This document shows, piece by piece, positions 1-9,379 of a DNA stretch of 64,000 nucleotides. This DNA is from Filobacillus milosensis (GTDB taxonomy: Bacteria; Bacillota; Bacilli; Bacillales; Alkalibacillaceae): NCBI RefSeq assembly GCF_004402015.1, contig NZ_SOPW01000012.1:1-64000 (forward strand), in the 5' to 3' direction. A program made the translations under genes and the position numbers. The notes beneath the pieces were generated by a model, which was given only the letters and a program-made list of their open reading frames with translations, had not been told where the DNA came from and did not search any database. Numbering within the stretch: the stretch's first letter is position 1; every line of letters begins with the position of its first letter.

Positions 1-35
1 TTACATGTATTATTACAATTATATACGACCTTTTT

Positions 36-78
36 CAAAATTAAATTGCCACAGCCCTGTTGAATACAGGACCGTGGC
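36..78 (-). terminator. Terminator of the protease operon
   Basis: Arms at 49-61 and 67-78 pair (GCCAC...CCTGT against ACAGG...GTGGC with G-T wobbles) around a 5-base loop. A T-rich stretch follows in the minus direction (36-48). It lies about 75 bases past the stop of the SLH protease and is the only terminator-like structure there. Confidence 0.7.
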
Positions 79-151
79 AGCATAGGTGTTTTTTCTTGTC
101 TCATTTCCCTGGGTCAGTTCAGGAACTCACCTTGGATTTATATTGGGGGAA

Positions 152-2629
152 TTATTTAAAGGAAGCAGCTTGATAACGTGTGCTGGCTACAGCATATTCA
201 CCACGAGAGACATTCTGTTTGGGGGAGAACGTCGCAGTGATTTCAGGTTCCAAATCATAAGGTCCTTGGTTGACTTCAAAGTTGGCATTCAAAATATTTA
301 AGTCAAGTGCAAGTTGAACATAACCTTTTAAATGTTCAGGAATTTCATCTTGGTCATCTAAAACAATTCGCTCACCTTTATACTGAACGGTTACGTCACC
401 TGTAAAGTCATTAGCATCTTCCCCTAATCCTAACGCTTGAACAAATGAGTAGGCTAATTCAGCTCGACTAACTGAGCCGTTTTCATTAAATGCACCGTTA
501 TCTAATAACATAACGCCATCTTGATGTTGCTTGTCGTCACGTAAAGCAGCTCCTTGAGCAATTACTGCGGATGCGTAAGGCTGTAAATCAGATGACAAAT
601 CTGAAACCTTATCTAATTGATTTAAATTCTGCCTTATATTCGCACCCATTAACAAGTATTTGGCTAATTCACCACGATTTAATTGTTTTTGTGGTTTATA
701 CTTACCACTTGAATAACCATCAACTAATCTTTCACTAACAGCTAGCTTGATTGCATCTTCCGCTGGGTCTCCTTCAATATCATTCAATCCTGAATATCCA
801 CTAATACTAGTTTGTTTGATTGTACCGTGTATTTCTTCAGGTAAAGCAGTACCTTGAGGGTTTTCTTCAGCACCTCTTAGTCCAACGAGTTTAGCTTCCC
901 ATTCACCAGGCATTGGGTTATTAACTATGACAGTTCTGTCAAAGTATAATGTAAATAATACTGAAATACCTGAGCTATATTCATTACCTTTAGGATCAAC
1001 TAATACAAGATTAACAGGATTACCTGTTGCCCCTATTACACCTTCAGCATCAACTTTAGCGTTGATTGAATTCATACCTTCTTCAACTGTAAACGTATGT
1101 GTGTTATCTGATACATAAGTGACCGGGTTATAATCGACTGTGAAAGCTTCAGTTTCTGCGTTAACATTTACTGAACTATTAAATTCCCGATTAGCATTTA
1201 TTGTCTGGCCATATGCCTTATTAAACACGACTTGATCAAGAGCAGCATAAGCGTTTACGTAGCCTGAACCGACTTCCCATGATTCATGGCCAGACATGTT
1301 CGTTGCAGTTTGCTTAAGAATTTCTTTTATTTCATCTGGTGTTAAAGTAGGATCAGCTTCTAGCATTAATGCTGTAATACCTGCTACATGTGGCGTCGCC
1401 ATAGATGTTCCACTCATAACCGTGTAATAAGGCAAATATGCTGTTTCGATCATTTCAGCATCTGTTTCAGCACTTAATACCGCTAATGGAGAAGTGGTTT
1501 TTGCAGAGATGATATCCACACCTGGTGCGACTACTGTTGGTTCATCTTTCCAAGTCCAAGTTTGACCATCCATTTCAAAAGTGCCACCAACACCTTTTGT
1601 TCCACGAGAAGAGAAATCAGCTAACGTACCATCCTTTTCACCTGCTCCAACAGAGATGACCCATGGCGCTTTAGCATATGGGTTATGTGTATTTTCGCCT
1701 GGTCCATCATTTCCTGCAGCAAAAAGTACTGTGATACCACGCTCATATGCTTTTTTACTTGCTACATTGACTGGGTTTAATGGATCGAAATCACCTGAAG
1801 ACCCCCAAGAGTTCGTTATAACGCGAATATTAAATTCAGATTGATGAGTGACTGCGTAATCAAATCCACCAATTGCATCTAGGATAAATAGTGCAGCACC
1901 TGAACCGTATCCGACTAAATCAGCTCCAGGGGCGACCCCTGCATATTTCCCTCCTGAGTGAGCACCTGTTCCACCAACTGTACCTGCAACGTGCGTTCCG
2001 TGTCCGGAGTTGGTATCCGTATTAACGATACCTTCTTGATAAGTTATTGGTAATAACTCTGGTTCCAGTGCATTTAAGTTTGTAGTGGCTAGGACGTTTT
2101 CAACAAGGTGTGATCCGTATTCAAGATCTTTATGAAGCCCATCGACACCACTATCATTGACGACGACTCCGATTCCTTTTCCTGTAAACGGTAAACCATT
2201 GTTTTCTTTATGGAATTTAGTATCAGTTTGTAATCGGCTAACGCCTGTTATGTCATTGGATTCAGCATTGTAATATTCTAATTCTTTATTTAAGAAAATG
2301 GATAGTACTTCTTCGTTTTGTTGTAGCTTCTCTATATGACTTTTAGTAGCTAGAACCCCCGCAATCGGTAAGGATTCCATGTATAATCCAGTATCAATGC
2401 CTAACCCTTCTAAGAAAGACTTCTGACTGGTTGTAACTGGTCCGTCCTGTTTGTAAGTAATTACAACTTCAACTAACTCTCCATCATCAACGGTTGAAAG
2501 TTTCGCCTCTAAGCTGTCTCCTAAATGAGCTAACGAGCCTGCCTGTGATGTTTGAGGAGATAAAGGTAAAAATAAAGCCATGACCATTACAAAAATCGTC
2601 AATAAACTAATAAGTTTTTTATGTTTCAT
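152..2629 (-). CDS. Secreted subtilisin-like serine protease (S8) with C-terminal SLH domains
   Basis: This 825-residue protein should be exported and held on the cell surface. Residues 1-31 form a signal peptide. A propeptide-like region follows to about residue 125. The S8 catalytic domain has Asp159 (NDSGVDG), His210 (SGHGTHVAG), oxyanion Asn307 (AAGNDGP) and Ser409 (MSGTSMATPHVAG), so all catalytic residues are present. A beta-rich region (about 480-630) precedes two or more S-layer homology segments (about 635-825), which in this family bind pyruvylated secondary cell-wall polymer. The ATG has an AAAGGGG ribosome site. It lies 29 bases after a shorter paralogue with the same domain order but no SLH part, so the pair probably arose by tandem duplication and is one transcript. 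Protease assignment is firm; substrates cannot be read from sequence. Confidence 0.93.
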   Translation of the reverse strand: MKHKKLISLLTIFVMVMALFLPLSPQTSQAGSLAHLGDSLEAKLSTVDDGELVEVVITYKQDGPVTTSQKSFLEGLGIDTGLYMESLPIAGVLATKSHIEKLQQNEEVLSIFLNKELEYYNAESNDITGVSRLQTDTKFHKENNGLPFTGKGIGVVVNDSGVDGLHKDLEYGSHLVENVLATTNLNALEPELLPITYQEGIVNTDTNSGHGTHVAGTVGGTGAHSGGKYAGVAPGADLVGYGSGAALFILDAIGGFDYAVTHQSEFNIRVITNSWGSSGDFDPLNPVNVASKKAYERGITVLFAAGNDGPGENTHNPYAKAPWVISVGAGEKDGTLADFSSRGTKGVGGTFEMDGQTWTWKDEPTVVAPGVDIISAKTTSPLAVLSAETDAEMIETAYLPYYTVMSGTSMATPHVAGITALMLEADPTLTPDEIKEILKQTATNMSGHESWEVGSGYVNAYAALDQVVFNKAYGQTINANREFNSSVNVNAETEAFTVDYNPVTYVSDNTHTFTVEEGMNSINAKVDAEGVIGATGNPVNLVLVDPKGNEYSSGISVLFTLYFDRTVIVNNPMPGEWEAKLVGLRGAEENPQGTALPEEIHGTIKQTSISGYSGLNDIEGDPAEDAIKLAVSERLVDGYSSGKYKPQKQLNRGELAKYLLMGANIRQNLNQLDKVSDLSSDLQPYASAVIAQGAALRDDKQHQDGVMLLDNGAFNENGSVSRAELAYSFVQALGLGEDANDFTGDVTVQYKGERIVLDDQDEIPEHLKGYVQLALDLNILNANFEVNQGPYDLEPEITATFSPKQNVSRGEYAVASTRYQAASFK

Positions 2630-2658
2630 AAGTTACCCCTTTCTAAATGTATATAAAT

Positions 2659-4059
2659 TTATTTAGACGCTTTTTTTACAGCTTCATAAGCATTGACATA
2701 GCCTGCTCCAACCTCGAATGTCTCGTAGTCATCCATAGGTGTAGCTGTATTCATCAGTATTTCTTTTACTTCTAATGGTGTAAGTGTTGGGTCTGTTTCA
2801 AATAATAATGCAGCAATTCCTGCGACATGTGGTGCAGCCATTGATGTCCCACTCATTGTTGTGTAATAAGGGACATAAGCAGGATCAATGAGCTCAAGGT
2901 CATCAGCAGTTGCTAGTAAAGGTAACGGTGAAATAACTCTTGTTGAAATAATCTTATACCCAGGAGCCGTGACCGTCGGTTGATCTTGCCAATTCCAAGT
3001 TTCACCATCCACAATGACAGTTCCGCCTTGATTTTCTATTCCCCTAGATGAGAAATCGGTTAATTCGCCAGTTTTAGTACCAGCTGCAACGGTGACAACC
3101 CATGGAGCTTTTTTGTAATTACCGGAAATTGTTCCTTCCTCTGGGCCTGAATTCCCTGCTGAAAAGACCGTTAGAATACCACGATCATATAATGCTTTTG
3201 TTGCAACATTAACTGGGTGGTCTGGATCAAATGGTGTTCCAGCATCACTTGTATCACCCCAAGAGTTAGTAATCACCCGGATGTTATAATCGTGTTGATT
3301 AACTAGGGCATACTCAAAAGCACCTAAGATGTCCAAAATGGCAACCCCAGCTCCTGAACCATAACCGATTAAATCGGCTCCAGGTGCAACACCTTCATGT
3401 TTACCGCCTGATTTCTCTCCAGTCGCCCCGACAATTCCAGCAACATGTGTACCATGTCCCGAGTTATTATCGGTTGCAGGAACATCTTCTATATAGGTAA
3501 CAGGCAGAAGTTCTGATACAGCGTTAAGGTTCGTAGCTCCCAGAACATTCTGAACTAGGTGAGAGTCATATTCAAGATCAGCGTGCGTTCCATCTACACC
3601 ACTATCGTTGATGACAACACCGACCCCTTTTCCTGTAATAGGAAGGCCATTGTTATATTCTTGTAAGTTCGAATCTGTTCTTACATCGTTCACGCCTGTA
3701 AATTCAGTAGCTTCTGTATTTTCATATTCCAAAGTCTTGTTATATACAATTGATCGAACTTGATCATCTTCATTTAATGACTCAATTTGTTCTGGTGTAG
3801 CTATGAGCCCTGCTAAAGGAAATTCGTGGAATATAATGCCATTGCTAAATAGATATTCTTCTAGCAAACTTTCGCGTTCTTTGTAGGTAGTTTCATGAAA
3901 ACTAACTATGACCTGTAAGCTTGCCTCGGTTTCTTGAAGAATCTCTTGCAAATGAGGGCCTAACTTACTTTCTTGTGAGGCAGATATTTGGCTGACATTT
4001 TGAAAACCTAAAGAAAGTAGTAAAACTAATATTGTTGCTGTTGAAAGTATTTTTTTCAT
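2659..4059 (-). CDS. Secreted subtilisin-like serine protease (S8), no anchor
   Basis: This 466-residue extracellular protease has a signal peptide (about 1-29), a propeptide-like region and an S8 domain with Asp152 (NDSGVDG), His202 (SGHGTHVAG), an AGNSGP oxyanion segment and Ser406 (MSGTSMAAPHVAG). It ends right after the catalytic domain, so it should be released. The start is the ATG at 4059, because AGGAGG lies 7 bases upstream; a TTG six bases further 5' would sit directly against that site. It is the first gene of a two-protease operon. The two proteins align across the whole catalytic region, including the otherwise unusual stretch between His and Ser. Upstream lie a CodY-like box, a promoter and an inverted repeat, with the genes of a LuxR-type response regulator beyond. 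Confidence 0.92.
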   Translation of the reverse strand: MKKILSTATILVLLLSLGFQNVSQISASQESKLGPHLQEILQETEASLQVIVSFHETTYKERESLLEEYLFSNGIIFHEFPLAGLIATPEQIESLNEDDQVRSIVYNKTLEYENTEATEFTGVNDVRTDSNLQEYNNGLPITGKGVGVVINDSGVDGTHADLEYDSHLVQNVLGATNLNAVSELLPVTYIEDVPATDNNSGHGTHVAGIVGATGEKSGGKHEGVAPGADLIGYGSGAGVAILDILGAFEYALVNQHDYNIRVITNSWGDTSDAGTPFDPDHPVNVATKALYDRGILTVFSAGNSGPEEGTISGNYKKAPWVVTVAAGTKTGELTDFSSRGIENQGGTVIVDGETWNWQDQPTVTAPGYKIISTRVISPLPLLATADDLELIDPAYVPYYTTMSGTSMAAPHVAGIAALLFETDPTLTPLEVKEILMNTATPMDDYETFEVGAGYVNAYEAVKKASK

Positions 4060-4089
4060 CAACAATCCTCCTCTTTATAGAAAAGTATA

Positions 4090-4104
4090 TATTTTCTGAA
4101 AAAT
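4090..4104 (-). promoter_or_regulatory. Candidate CodY box
   Basis: TATTTTCTGAAAAAT matches the CodY consensus AATTTTCWGAAAATT at 13 of 15 positions. It lies 31 bases upstream of the first protease start and just downstream of the proposed -10. Known CodY boxes there repress transcription when branched-chain amino acids and GTP are plentiful, which would suit a scavenging protease. Confidence 0.55.
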
Positions 4105-4109
4105 TAAAG

Positions 4110-4137
4110 ATATTATGCATCGGTCTAAAGATTCTAA
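4110..4137 (-). promoter_or_regulatory. Possible sigma-A promoter of the protease operon
   Basis: On the minus strand TTAGAA (4132-4137) and TAATAT (4110-4115) are separated by 16 bases. Neither element is perfect, so this is the best available candidate, not a firm promoter. Confidence 0.35.
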
Positions 4138-4154
4138 TACTTTTATCTATAAAA

Positions 4155-4174
4155 AATAATACTTTAGTATTATT
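4155..4174. promoter_or_regulatory. Perfect inverted repeat upstream of the protease promoter
   Basis: AATAATACTTTAGTATTATT has 9-base arms that are exact inverted copies around a 2-base centre. It sits roughly 50-70 bases upstream of the likely protease transcription start, a normal place for an activator site. It lies between the terminator of the adjacent response regulator and the proteases. A dimeric NarL/LuxR-type regulator is a reasonable candidate ligand, but this is inference. Confidence 0.4.
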
Positions 4175-4182
4175 AAAGAGCA

Positions 4183-4215
4183 TAAAAAAACAACCATCTA
4201 ATGCAGATGATTGTT
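4183..4215 (-). terminator. Terminator after the response regulator gene
   Basis: Arms 4189-4199 and 4205-4215 form an 11-bp stem with one G-T pair. In the minus direction they are followed by seven T's. The hairpin begins inside the stop codon of the response regulator gene. Confidence 0.85.
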
Positions 4216-4873
4216 AATCTAACGAATCTAATGTTGGCGGAATGCTAACTAATCTATTTTTCACAGCATGTATGATGAGTTGAGAACGACTTTTAACTTT
4301 CATTTTTTTGAAAATATGACTGACATGAATTTTTACAGTAGTTTCAGAGATAAATAAACTTTCAGCAATTTCTTTATTAGATAACCCTTCAACAACTAGT
4401 TGAAGCACTTCTTTTTCTCTACTAGTTAATTCATTTGCGTGCGGTTTTTCGTTCTTTCTTTGATGTAAATCTAAGAGTTTTTTAGTCATCATAGGGTGGA
4501 TGTAGGATTCACCACGATCAATAGCATAAATAGCCTCGATAACTTGGTTCGTTGGTGCATCTTTAAGCAAATAGCCTTCTGCACCTAATTCGATGGCTTG
4601 ATAAAAATAATCTTCTTGACTGAACATCGTAAGAATCAAAACTTTGGTTTCAGGTGATACGACCTTAATCTCATCTAATAGTTGTAAACCATTTTTATTC
4701 GGCATATTGATATCAAGCAAGATAATGTCAGGTTGATATTTTTGTGTGCCAGTTTTAGCATCAAATTCTGATGAAGAACCACCAATGACATTTATGTCTT
4801 TCTCCATATTAAGGATATTCTTTAACCCATCTCTAAGAACAGTGTGGTCATCAATTAAATAAACATTAATCAT
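4214..4873 (-). CDS. NarL/LuxR-family response regulator
   Basis: This 219-residue protein has a receiver domain (1-120) with acidic pocket Asp8/Asp9, phospho-acceptor Asp54 (LLDINMP) and Lys104, then a LuxR-type helix-turn-helix (about 149-210, [11 protein letters not shown]...[20 protein letters not shown]). It should be phosphorylated by the kinase encoded just upstream and act as a DNA-binding regulator. The open frame extends 36 codons further 5', but the ATG at 4873 has an AAGGGTG site six bases upstream and its reading overlaps the kinase stop by 8 bases, as is usual for such pairs. A terminator follows at once. The target is unknown; the neighbouring protease operon, with an inverted repeat in its promoter region, is the obvious candidate. 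Confidence 0.9.
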   Translation of the reverse strand: MINVYLIDDHTVLRDGLKNILNMEKDINVIGGSSSEFDAKTGTQKYQPDIILLDINMPNKNGLQLLDEIKVVSPETKVLILTMFSQEDYFYQAIELGAEGYLLKDAPTNQVIEAIYAIDRGESYIHPMMTKKLLDLHQRKNEKPHANELTSREKEVLQLVVEGLSNKEIAESLFISETTVKIHVSHIFKKMKVKSRSQLIIHAVKNRLVSIPPTLDSLD

Positions 4874-6689
4874 CTTCATCACCCTTCGCTTCAAGTTGTG
4901 GGATGGATAAATGAATAGTAGTACCCTCCCCGGGTTTACTGTTAATATCAAGTGAGGCATTAATCTTTTCAGCGATTTCATTCATTTGTAAGATACCAAA
5001 ATGTGGCTCCTTTTCTACTTTAATCATTTCATGAAATAGCGAGAATCCTTTTCCATCGTCAAAAATATTCAAATGAATCTGTTTCTGATCATAAGTTAAT
5101 TTTATGATAATTTGTGAGGCTTCACTATGTTTAATGCTATTTCTAACACTTTCCTGAAAAATATCAAAAACTGTTCGCTCTACCATAGAACTAACAGGGT
5201 AAGGTTTACCTTTTAACTGAAAATCGATAGGTAAATTAGTGTGTTGATTAAATTCACTAAGTCGCTTATGAATGGCAGGGATGAGTCCTGTTTGATTATG
5301 TTTTGGAGGTCGTAAAGTATAGATTGAGTTACGAACTTCCCATAAACTGGAGCGCAAATTCTCAATACACTGATTTATATAATGCTCACTGTCTTTAGGC
5401 TTCTGACCTAAGTATCGTTTGGCAGATTCAAGTTGTAAGACTGCTGCAGCTAGATTCTGTGCAATTCCATCGTGAATGTTTCTGGCAATTCGGTTTCTTT
5501 CTTCTAATAAATGGTTTTCTTGTTGTTCGTGTACTAAAATCCGAGTTTTTAAAGTGGCGGCTAGTTGGTTAGCTAAAGTAGCTATTATATTTTTTTCTTC
5601 TTCTATAAAACTATTATGTCTAGATTTAGCTAGAACTATGAAGCCTAGAGTTTCTTCATCAAGACGAAGTGGTGCATAGATGTAAGACCTCATATCTTTG
5701 GAAAAGATTTGGGACAAAGGTCCGCTACCTTCATTTTTTCGGTTTTCAAAACTAGTAATGGACGATATTTCATGTAGAAGTTGCAAAGCATTATTATCTA
5801 AATCATTTTTCAAATCTGGGAATACGATTTCCCAAACACCATCCTCTAGGGTTATTAAGCAAATTTCGTCACAATTTATAAATCTCTTTAATTCATTCAT
5901 GGAATGTGGAAAACCATTTTCTTTTATCATATAGGTGTTTAGGTTCCTGGTTAGCTTAAACATTTTTTTAAGTCGATTTTTTTCCGTGTTTAATCGTACA
6001 AAACTCGCTCCAATGATAGACAAAGCAACTAATGGAGAGAAAAAGAAAAAATAAGCGACCGCATCAATGTTTCCCCGATTTTGATTTCCTATTATATAAA
6101 ATAATAATCCGTACAATATTGAAAATAGAGCGCTACTTGATTCGGACACTAGTTTGTTTTTCCAATGTTTAAAAGTATAAGGTTGGGGTCTTAAAATCAA
6201 AACCAAATCTACCATTAAATTATTAATAATGTAAAAGGTGATAAGAAACGTCAAAAATGTTAATGTACCAGTCCAAACACTTGTACTAAATGTAATTTCG
6301 TTTAATGATAGTAACTCTGTAATCAACTCATGAGTAAGAAATAGACTTATTGCAAGCTGTGCAGGATTGAAAAAGATGGATCGAGCTGGTCGCTCGTGTA
6401 AGAGGTTGACAGAGAAGACAGTCAAACTATAAACAATCATTGCAGTTGGCAATTCATAAATTAGAACCATTACAAAAATTAATGGGAAATTAATGGTTGT
6501 GAAACCTTTCCAAACAGGAAATGGATAATACTCAGTAATTCCTATAAACAGAATAAATAGAACTAAAATTAAAGAGGAGCTGGGATTTATGTCAACAAAA
6601 TAAAATGAACCAAAAATTATACTCCATCCAATGATTGTAGTGAAGTACATATAGAGTTTTGCGAAATGTTCTCTTTGTTGGTGTTGCAC
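4866..6689 (-). CDS. Sensor histidine kinase, HisKA_3 type, with membrane and GAF domains
   Basis: This 607-residue kinase begins with several hydrophobic helices (about 12-235), continues with a GAF-like domain (about 250-385), and ends in a HisKA_3 dimerisation region with His406 ([11 protein letters not shown]) and an HATPase_c domain (Asn517 in the N box, DDGKGF at 544-549, PGEGT near 586-590). This is the layout of kinases that partner NarL-type regulators. The start is GTG with AAGGAG eight bases upstream; nearby ATGs are out of frame. The N-terminal membrane region has no extracellular domain of any size, so the signal may be sensed in or near the membrane. Only 65 bases and no visible terminator separate it from ykkD upstream, so read-through from the SMR genes is possible. 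Confidence 0.9.
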   Translation of the reverse strand: MQHQQREHFAKLYMYFTTIIGWSIIFGSFYFVDINPSSSLILVLFILFIGITEYYPFPVWKGFTTINFPLIFVMVLIYELPTAMIVYSLTVFSVNLLHERPARSIFFNPAQLAISLFLTHELITELLSLNEITFSTSVWTGTLTFLTFLITFYIINNLMVDLVLILRPQPYTFKHWKNKLVSESSSALFSILYGLLFYIIGNQNRGNIDAVAYFFFFSPLVALSIIGASFVRLNTEKNRLKKMFKLTRNLNTYMIKENGFPHSMNELKRFINCDEICLITLEDGVWEIVFPDLKNDLDNNALQLLHEISSITSFENRKNEGSGPLSQIFSKDMRSYIYAPLRLDEETLGFIVLAKSRHNSFIEEEKNIIATLANQLAATLKTRILVHEQQENHLLEERNRIARNIHDGIAQNLAAAVLQLESAKRYLGQKPKDSEHYINQCIENLRSSLWEVRNSIYTLRPPKHNQTGLIPAIHKRLSEFNQHTNLPIDFQLKGKPYPVSSMVERTVFDIFQESVRNSIKHSEASQIIIKLTYDQKQIHLNIFDDGKGFSLFHEMIKVEKEPHFGILQMNEIAEKINASLDINSKPGEGTTIHLSIPQLEAKGDEDD

Positions 6690-6754
6690 ATTGTCATCTC
6701 CTTAATCCTCTACTAACATATTAGGTTCGATTAGAAAGGTTATAATCCTGCATC

Positions 6755-7069
6755 CTAAGTGATTATTTTTAAACCAATCGTTGATGAAATAATCATGAGG
6801 ATGAATAAAATTCTAAGAAGTGATGTACGTTCATTAAACCATAGAATTCCTACAACCGCACTTCCAGCCGCTCCAATACCAGTCCAAATCGCATAAGCTG
6901 TGCTCATTGGAAGTTTTTCCATTGCTATGGCTAAAAATATAAAGCTTAAAGAAAACGCAACTATTAAAAGTAGAATTGATTGCCAATTCTTTTTTTGATG
7001 AACATAGTTAATAGATAATACGCCAGTCATTTCAAACAACCCGGCTAAGATCAGCGAGAACCAATACAT
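6755..7069 (-). CDS. ykkD: Small multidrug resistance (SMR) transporter subunit, YkkD-like
   Basis: This 104-residue protein has four membrane helices and the conserved membrane glutamate at residue 13 (GLFEMTG), the coupling residue of SMR proteins. Its sequence, for instance the TAYAIWTGIGAAG segment, resembles B. subtilis YkkD more than EmrE or SugE. The gene starts with TAATG overlap to the upstream SMR gene, so the two subunits are translated together and probably form a heterodimer that exports cations or guanidinium-type compounds. The exact substrate is not readable. Confidence 0.85.
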   Translation of the reverse strand: MYWFSLILAGLFEMTGVLSINYVHQKKNWQSILLLIVAFSLSFIFLAIAMEKLPMSTAYAIWTGIGAAGSAVVGILWFNERTSLLRILFILMIISSTIGLKIIT

Positions 7070-7398
7070 TATTCAACACCTCGCTCGTCAGTTACTAATT
7101 TTAGCCCAATCACACCAAATAAAAGTAAGGCAATAAGTAAAATTTTTATTACATTAAAAGGGTCATCAAAAAAGAGAATATCTGATAGCACAGTACCAGC
7201 TGTACCGAGTCCTACAAAGACAGCGTAAGCCGTACCGACAGGGATTCTCTCGCCAGCTATAATCAACAAATAAAAGCTAATAAATATGGCTATAACGGTT
7301 GTGCTCCATTCAATTAAACTACCTGCGTGCTTTAAGCCAATAACCCAAATGACTTCGAAAAAAGCACCAATAACTACTTGTAACCAAGCTTTTTGCAT
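7069..7398 (-). CDS. ykkC: Small multidrug resistance (SMR) transporter subunit, YkkC-like
   Basis: The product has 109 residues, four membrane helices, the key glutamate at position 15 ([15 protein letters not shown]) and the [19 protein letters not shown] segment typical of YkkC. It is the first gene of the pair; its stop overlaps the start of the YkkD-like gene by one base. In relatives ykkCD is often controlled by a guanidine-I riboswitch. Here the leader holds only a hairpin like the 3' part of that element (see 7419-7450), and no aptamer was found. Confidence 0.85.
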   Translation of the reverse strand: MQKAWLQVVIGAFFEVIWVIGLKHAGSLIEWSTTVIAIFISFYLLIIAGERIPVGTAYAVFVGLGTAGTVLSDILFFDDPFNVIKILLIALLLFGVIGLKLVTDERGVE

Positions 7399-7418
7399 TA
7401 GAACACCTCATATATAGG

Positions 7419-7450
7419 AAGCCCGAGAGAATCTAATGTCTCCCGGGCTT
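7419..7450 (-). promoter_or_regulatory. Leader hairpin upstream of ykkC
   Basis: Arms 7419-7430 and 7439-7450 form a 12-bp stem. On the minus strand all 12 positions pair (one G-U); on the plus strand one pair is an A-C clash, so the structure looks selected in the ykkCD transcript. The minus-strand 5' arm AAGCCCGGGAGA is the same as the 3' end of the guanidine-I (ykkC) motif as I remember it. There is no U-run directly after it. Confidence 0.5.
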
Positions 7451-7503
7451 TACGTTTTGAATTAATTTGTAACTATTTTATCACGACTTAACGTCGAATT
7501 CTA

Positions 7504-7533
7504 TTGAAACAGTTGTTTAGAAAAAAGTATAAT
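7504..7533 (+). promoter_or_regulatory. Sigma-A promoter of the sodium channel gene
   Basis: TTGAAA (7504-7509), an 18-base spacer and a perfect TATAAT (7528-7533). Transcription should begin near 7540, which rules out an ATG at 7536 as the start codon of the next gene. Confidence 0.8.
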
Positions 7534-7568
7534 TTATGTTAGGTGTTTTAAAGAAGGAGAGTTTATTT

Positions 7569-8354
7569 ATGCAATCTTGGAGTCAATTCATTGTTGAGAA
7601 AAAAGCATTTCAGAATTTTATCATTCTATTAATTTTGGCCAATGCGGTTTTAATAGGGATGGAAACATACCCAAGCATTTATAATCAATATGGAAGTATA
7701 TTAAATGTATTAGATATAATCATTCTAGCCATATTTACTATTGAGATCGGACTTAAATTAATTGCTTCAGAACCATCAAGTAAATTTTTTAGAGACGGTT
7801 GGAATGTGTTTGACTTTTTAATCGTGGCATTCAGTTACATATTTGTGGGGTCATCATTTGTCACGGTCTTACGTATTTTACGTGTACTGAGGTTATTTCG
7901 CACCATTTCAGTTGTTCCATCGTTACGAAAGTTGGTAAATGCATTATTAATGACACTCCCTTCTCTTGGTACAATTATGTTGTTATTAGGAATCGTGTTT
8001 TATATATTTAGTGTTATCGGAACGGTTTTATATAGTGAGGTTAGCACTGAATATTTCGGTACAATTCAACATACAGCCCTCACATTATTCCAAATGATCA
8101 CACTTGAGTCATGGGCGAGTGGAGTTATGCGACCTGTAATGGAAGAAGCGCCGTATTCTTGGATTTATTTTGTAACATTTATATTAGCGGGTTCATTTGT
8201 TGTCCTTAATCTATTCGTGGGAGTTATAGTGAACAATTTTGAAAAAGTTGAAAAAATGGAACTGGGCCAAGACAATGGTGAAGAAGAGCTAAAACAGGAA
8301 ATCTCACATTTAAGGACAGAAATTAAAGAGTTAAAAGAATTAGTTAAAAATTAA
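7569..8354 (+). CDS. Voltage-gated sodium channel, NaChBac family
   Basis: This 261-residue membrane protein has the six-helix layout of a single-domain voltage-gated channel. S4 carries arginines at a three-residue spacing (R102, R105, R108, R111). The pore has the filter TLESWAS at 178-184, the signature of NaChBac-type Na+ channels. The C-terminus (about 235-261) is a short coiled coil, as needed for tetramer assembly. The start is the ATG at 7569 with AAGGAG nine bases upstream; an in-frame ATG at 7536 precedes the likely transcription start. In alkaliphilic relatives such channels (NavBP/NcbA) bring Na+ in for motility, chemotaxis and pH control. The gene stands alone and is divergent from ykkCD. 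Confidence 0.95.
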   Translation: MQSWSQFIVEKKAFQNFIILLILANAVLIGMETYPSIYNQYGSILNVLDIIILAIFTIEIGLKLIASEPSSKFFRDGWNVFDFLIVAFSYIFVGSSFVTVLRILRVLRLFRTISVVPSLRKLVNALLMTLPSLGTIMLLLGIVFYIFSVIGTVLYSEVSTEYFGTIQHTALTLFQMITLESWASGVMRPVMEEAPYSWIYFVTFILAGSFVVLNLFVGVIVNNFEKVEKMELGQDNGEEELKQEISHLRTEIKELKELVKN

Positions 8355-8503
8355 ATTAAGGACAGAGAAAATAATTCAGAAAAGTGTCGAAATTTATTGC
8401 GGAATTTGTGATTTAATGGTACTTTTAAAGTAGTATATTTTACGTTCGTGTTACAAATGTTTCGTTTTATTTAAGAGTTCAATGATTCACATGGAGTGAG
8501 TAT

Positions 8504-9370
8504 ATGGATATTCGTCAATTTTTCAAAAATGTATGGGATAGTTTTTCGGTGAAAAGGGAAGAGCCAGCTTTTGCAACAGGACATGCTGTTGTAGAAGAGG
8601 AGAAGAAAAAGGAGAGTTATCAACAGTTCCAAGCTGCTAAGCTGTTTGATCGTGATAAAAACGATGATGAACCTAAACAGAAGCAGGAACAACAACAGGA
8701 TGTCTCACCTTCTAATTTTGAGCCAACACCTGAACCGAAAGACTACCGAAAAAAAGATAAAATTGCGTTAGACTTATTAGTAGCGGTTGATCAAATGATG
8801 AGCGACCGTGATTTAGTCAAGCAAAATTTAGACGATGTGAGAGATCGTTTAAAGCACAGTGATGATTATGTGAATAAGTTAACGCAAGAAAAGGCACAAT
8901 TAGAACAAACGGTTTCTGATAAAGATACTGAAATTGGTCGTTTAGAAGATCAAATCGCAAATCGCAATATGAAGTACGACCAATTGATGGAAGATTATCA
9001 AGATATGCAAATGCGCTTAACTCGAGAAATTGAAGAGCTTAAAAATAATATCAATATCGAAGAAGAGCGTTATGCTAAGTTGAATGAAACTTATGAACGT
9101 TATCAAATTGAATCAATGTCTAACGTTCAAAAACTTGAAGATAAAATTCGTGAACTCGAAGCTAAGAATGAAAACTTACAAAAGAAATATTACAAGATTC
9201 GCGAGGAAAATTCATACTTACTTGGTATGTTCAAGGACTTCAATAATCGCATGAGTTCATCATTCCAAGCTTATGATTTAGATGATGATTTAGAAACGAA
9301 AGCGAATGAGACAGAGCACGAAGACAAAGAAAAGCAGTCTGTCAAAACCTTCGAGCCGGAAAACAAATAA
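8504..9370 (+). CDS. Coiled-coil protein of unknown function
   Basis: I do not recognise this 288-residue protein. It is very hydrophilic and has no signal peptide or membrane helix. Residues about 1-20 are amphipathic (FFKNVWDSFSV), about 25-90 are charged and Gln/Pro-rich and probably disordered, and about 95-245 form a long heptad-patterned coiled coil. The end is acidic. The ATG has a TGGAGTGAG-type site. A terminator follows, so it is probably a single gene. The next gene encodes a deacetylase that also has a Lys/Glu-rich cytoplasmic stretch, and a link between the two is possible but unproven. Confidence 0.75.
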   Translation: MDIRQFFKNVWDSFSVKREEPAFATGHAVVEEEKKKESYQQFQAAKLFDRDKNDDEPKQKQEQQQDVSPSNFEPTPEPKDYRKKDKIALDLLVAVDQMMSDRDLVKQNLDDVRDRLKHSDDYVNKLTQEKAQLEQTVSDKDTEIGRLEDQIANRNMKYDQLMEDYQDMQMRLTREIEELKNNINIEEERYAKLNETYERYQIESMSNVQKLEDKIRELEAKNENLQKKYYKIREENSYLLGMFKDFNNRMSSSFQAYDLDDDLETKANETEHEDKEKQSVKTFEPENK

Positions 9371-9379
9371 TTTTGGATG

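Noticed and set aside
86-301. 71-codon plus-strand frame over the end of the SLH protease gene
   Set aside because: It lies antisense to a well-supported gene and its terminator, has no ribosome site and no protein-like composition.
7536-7568. Upstream ATG of the sodium channel gene
   Set aside because: It lies at or before the likely transcription start and has no ribosome site, whereas ATG 7569 has a strong one.
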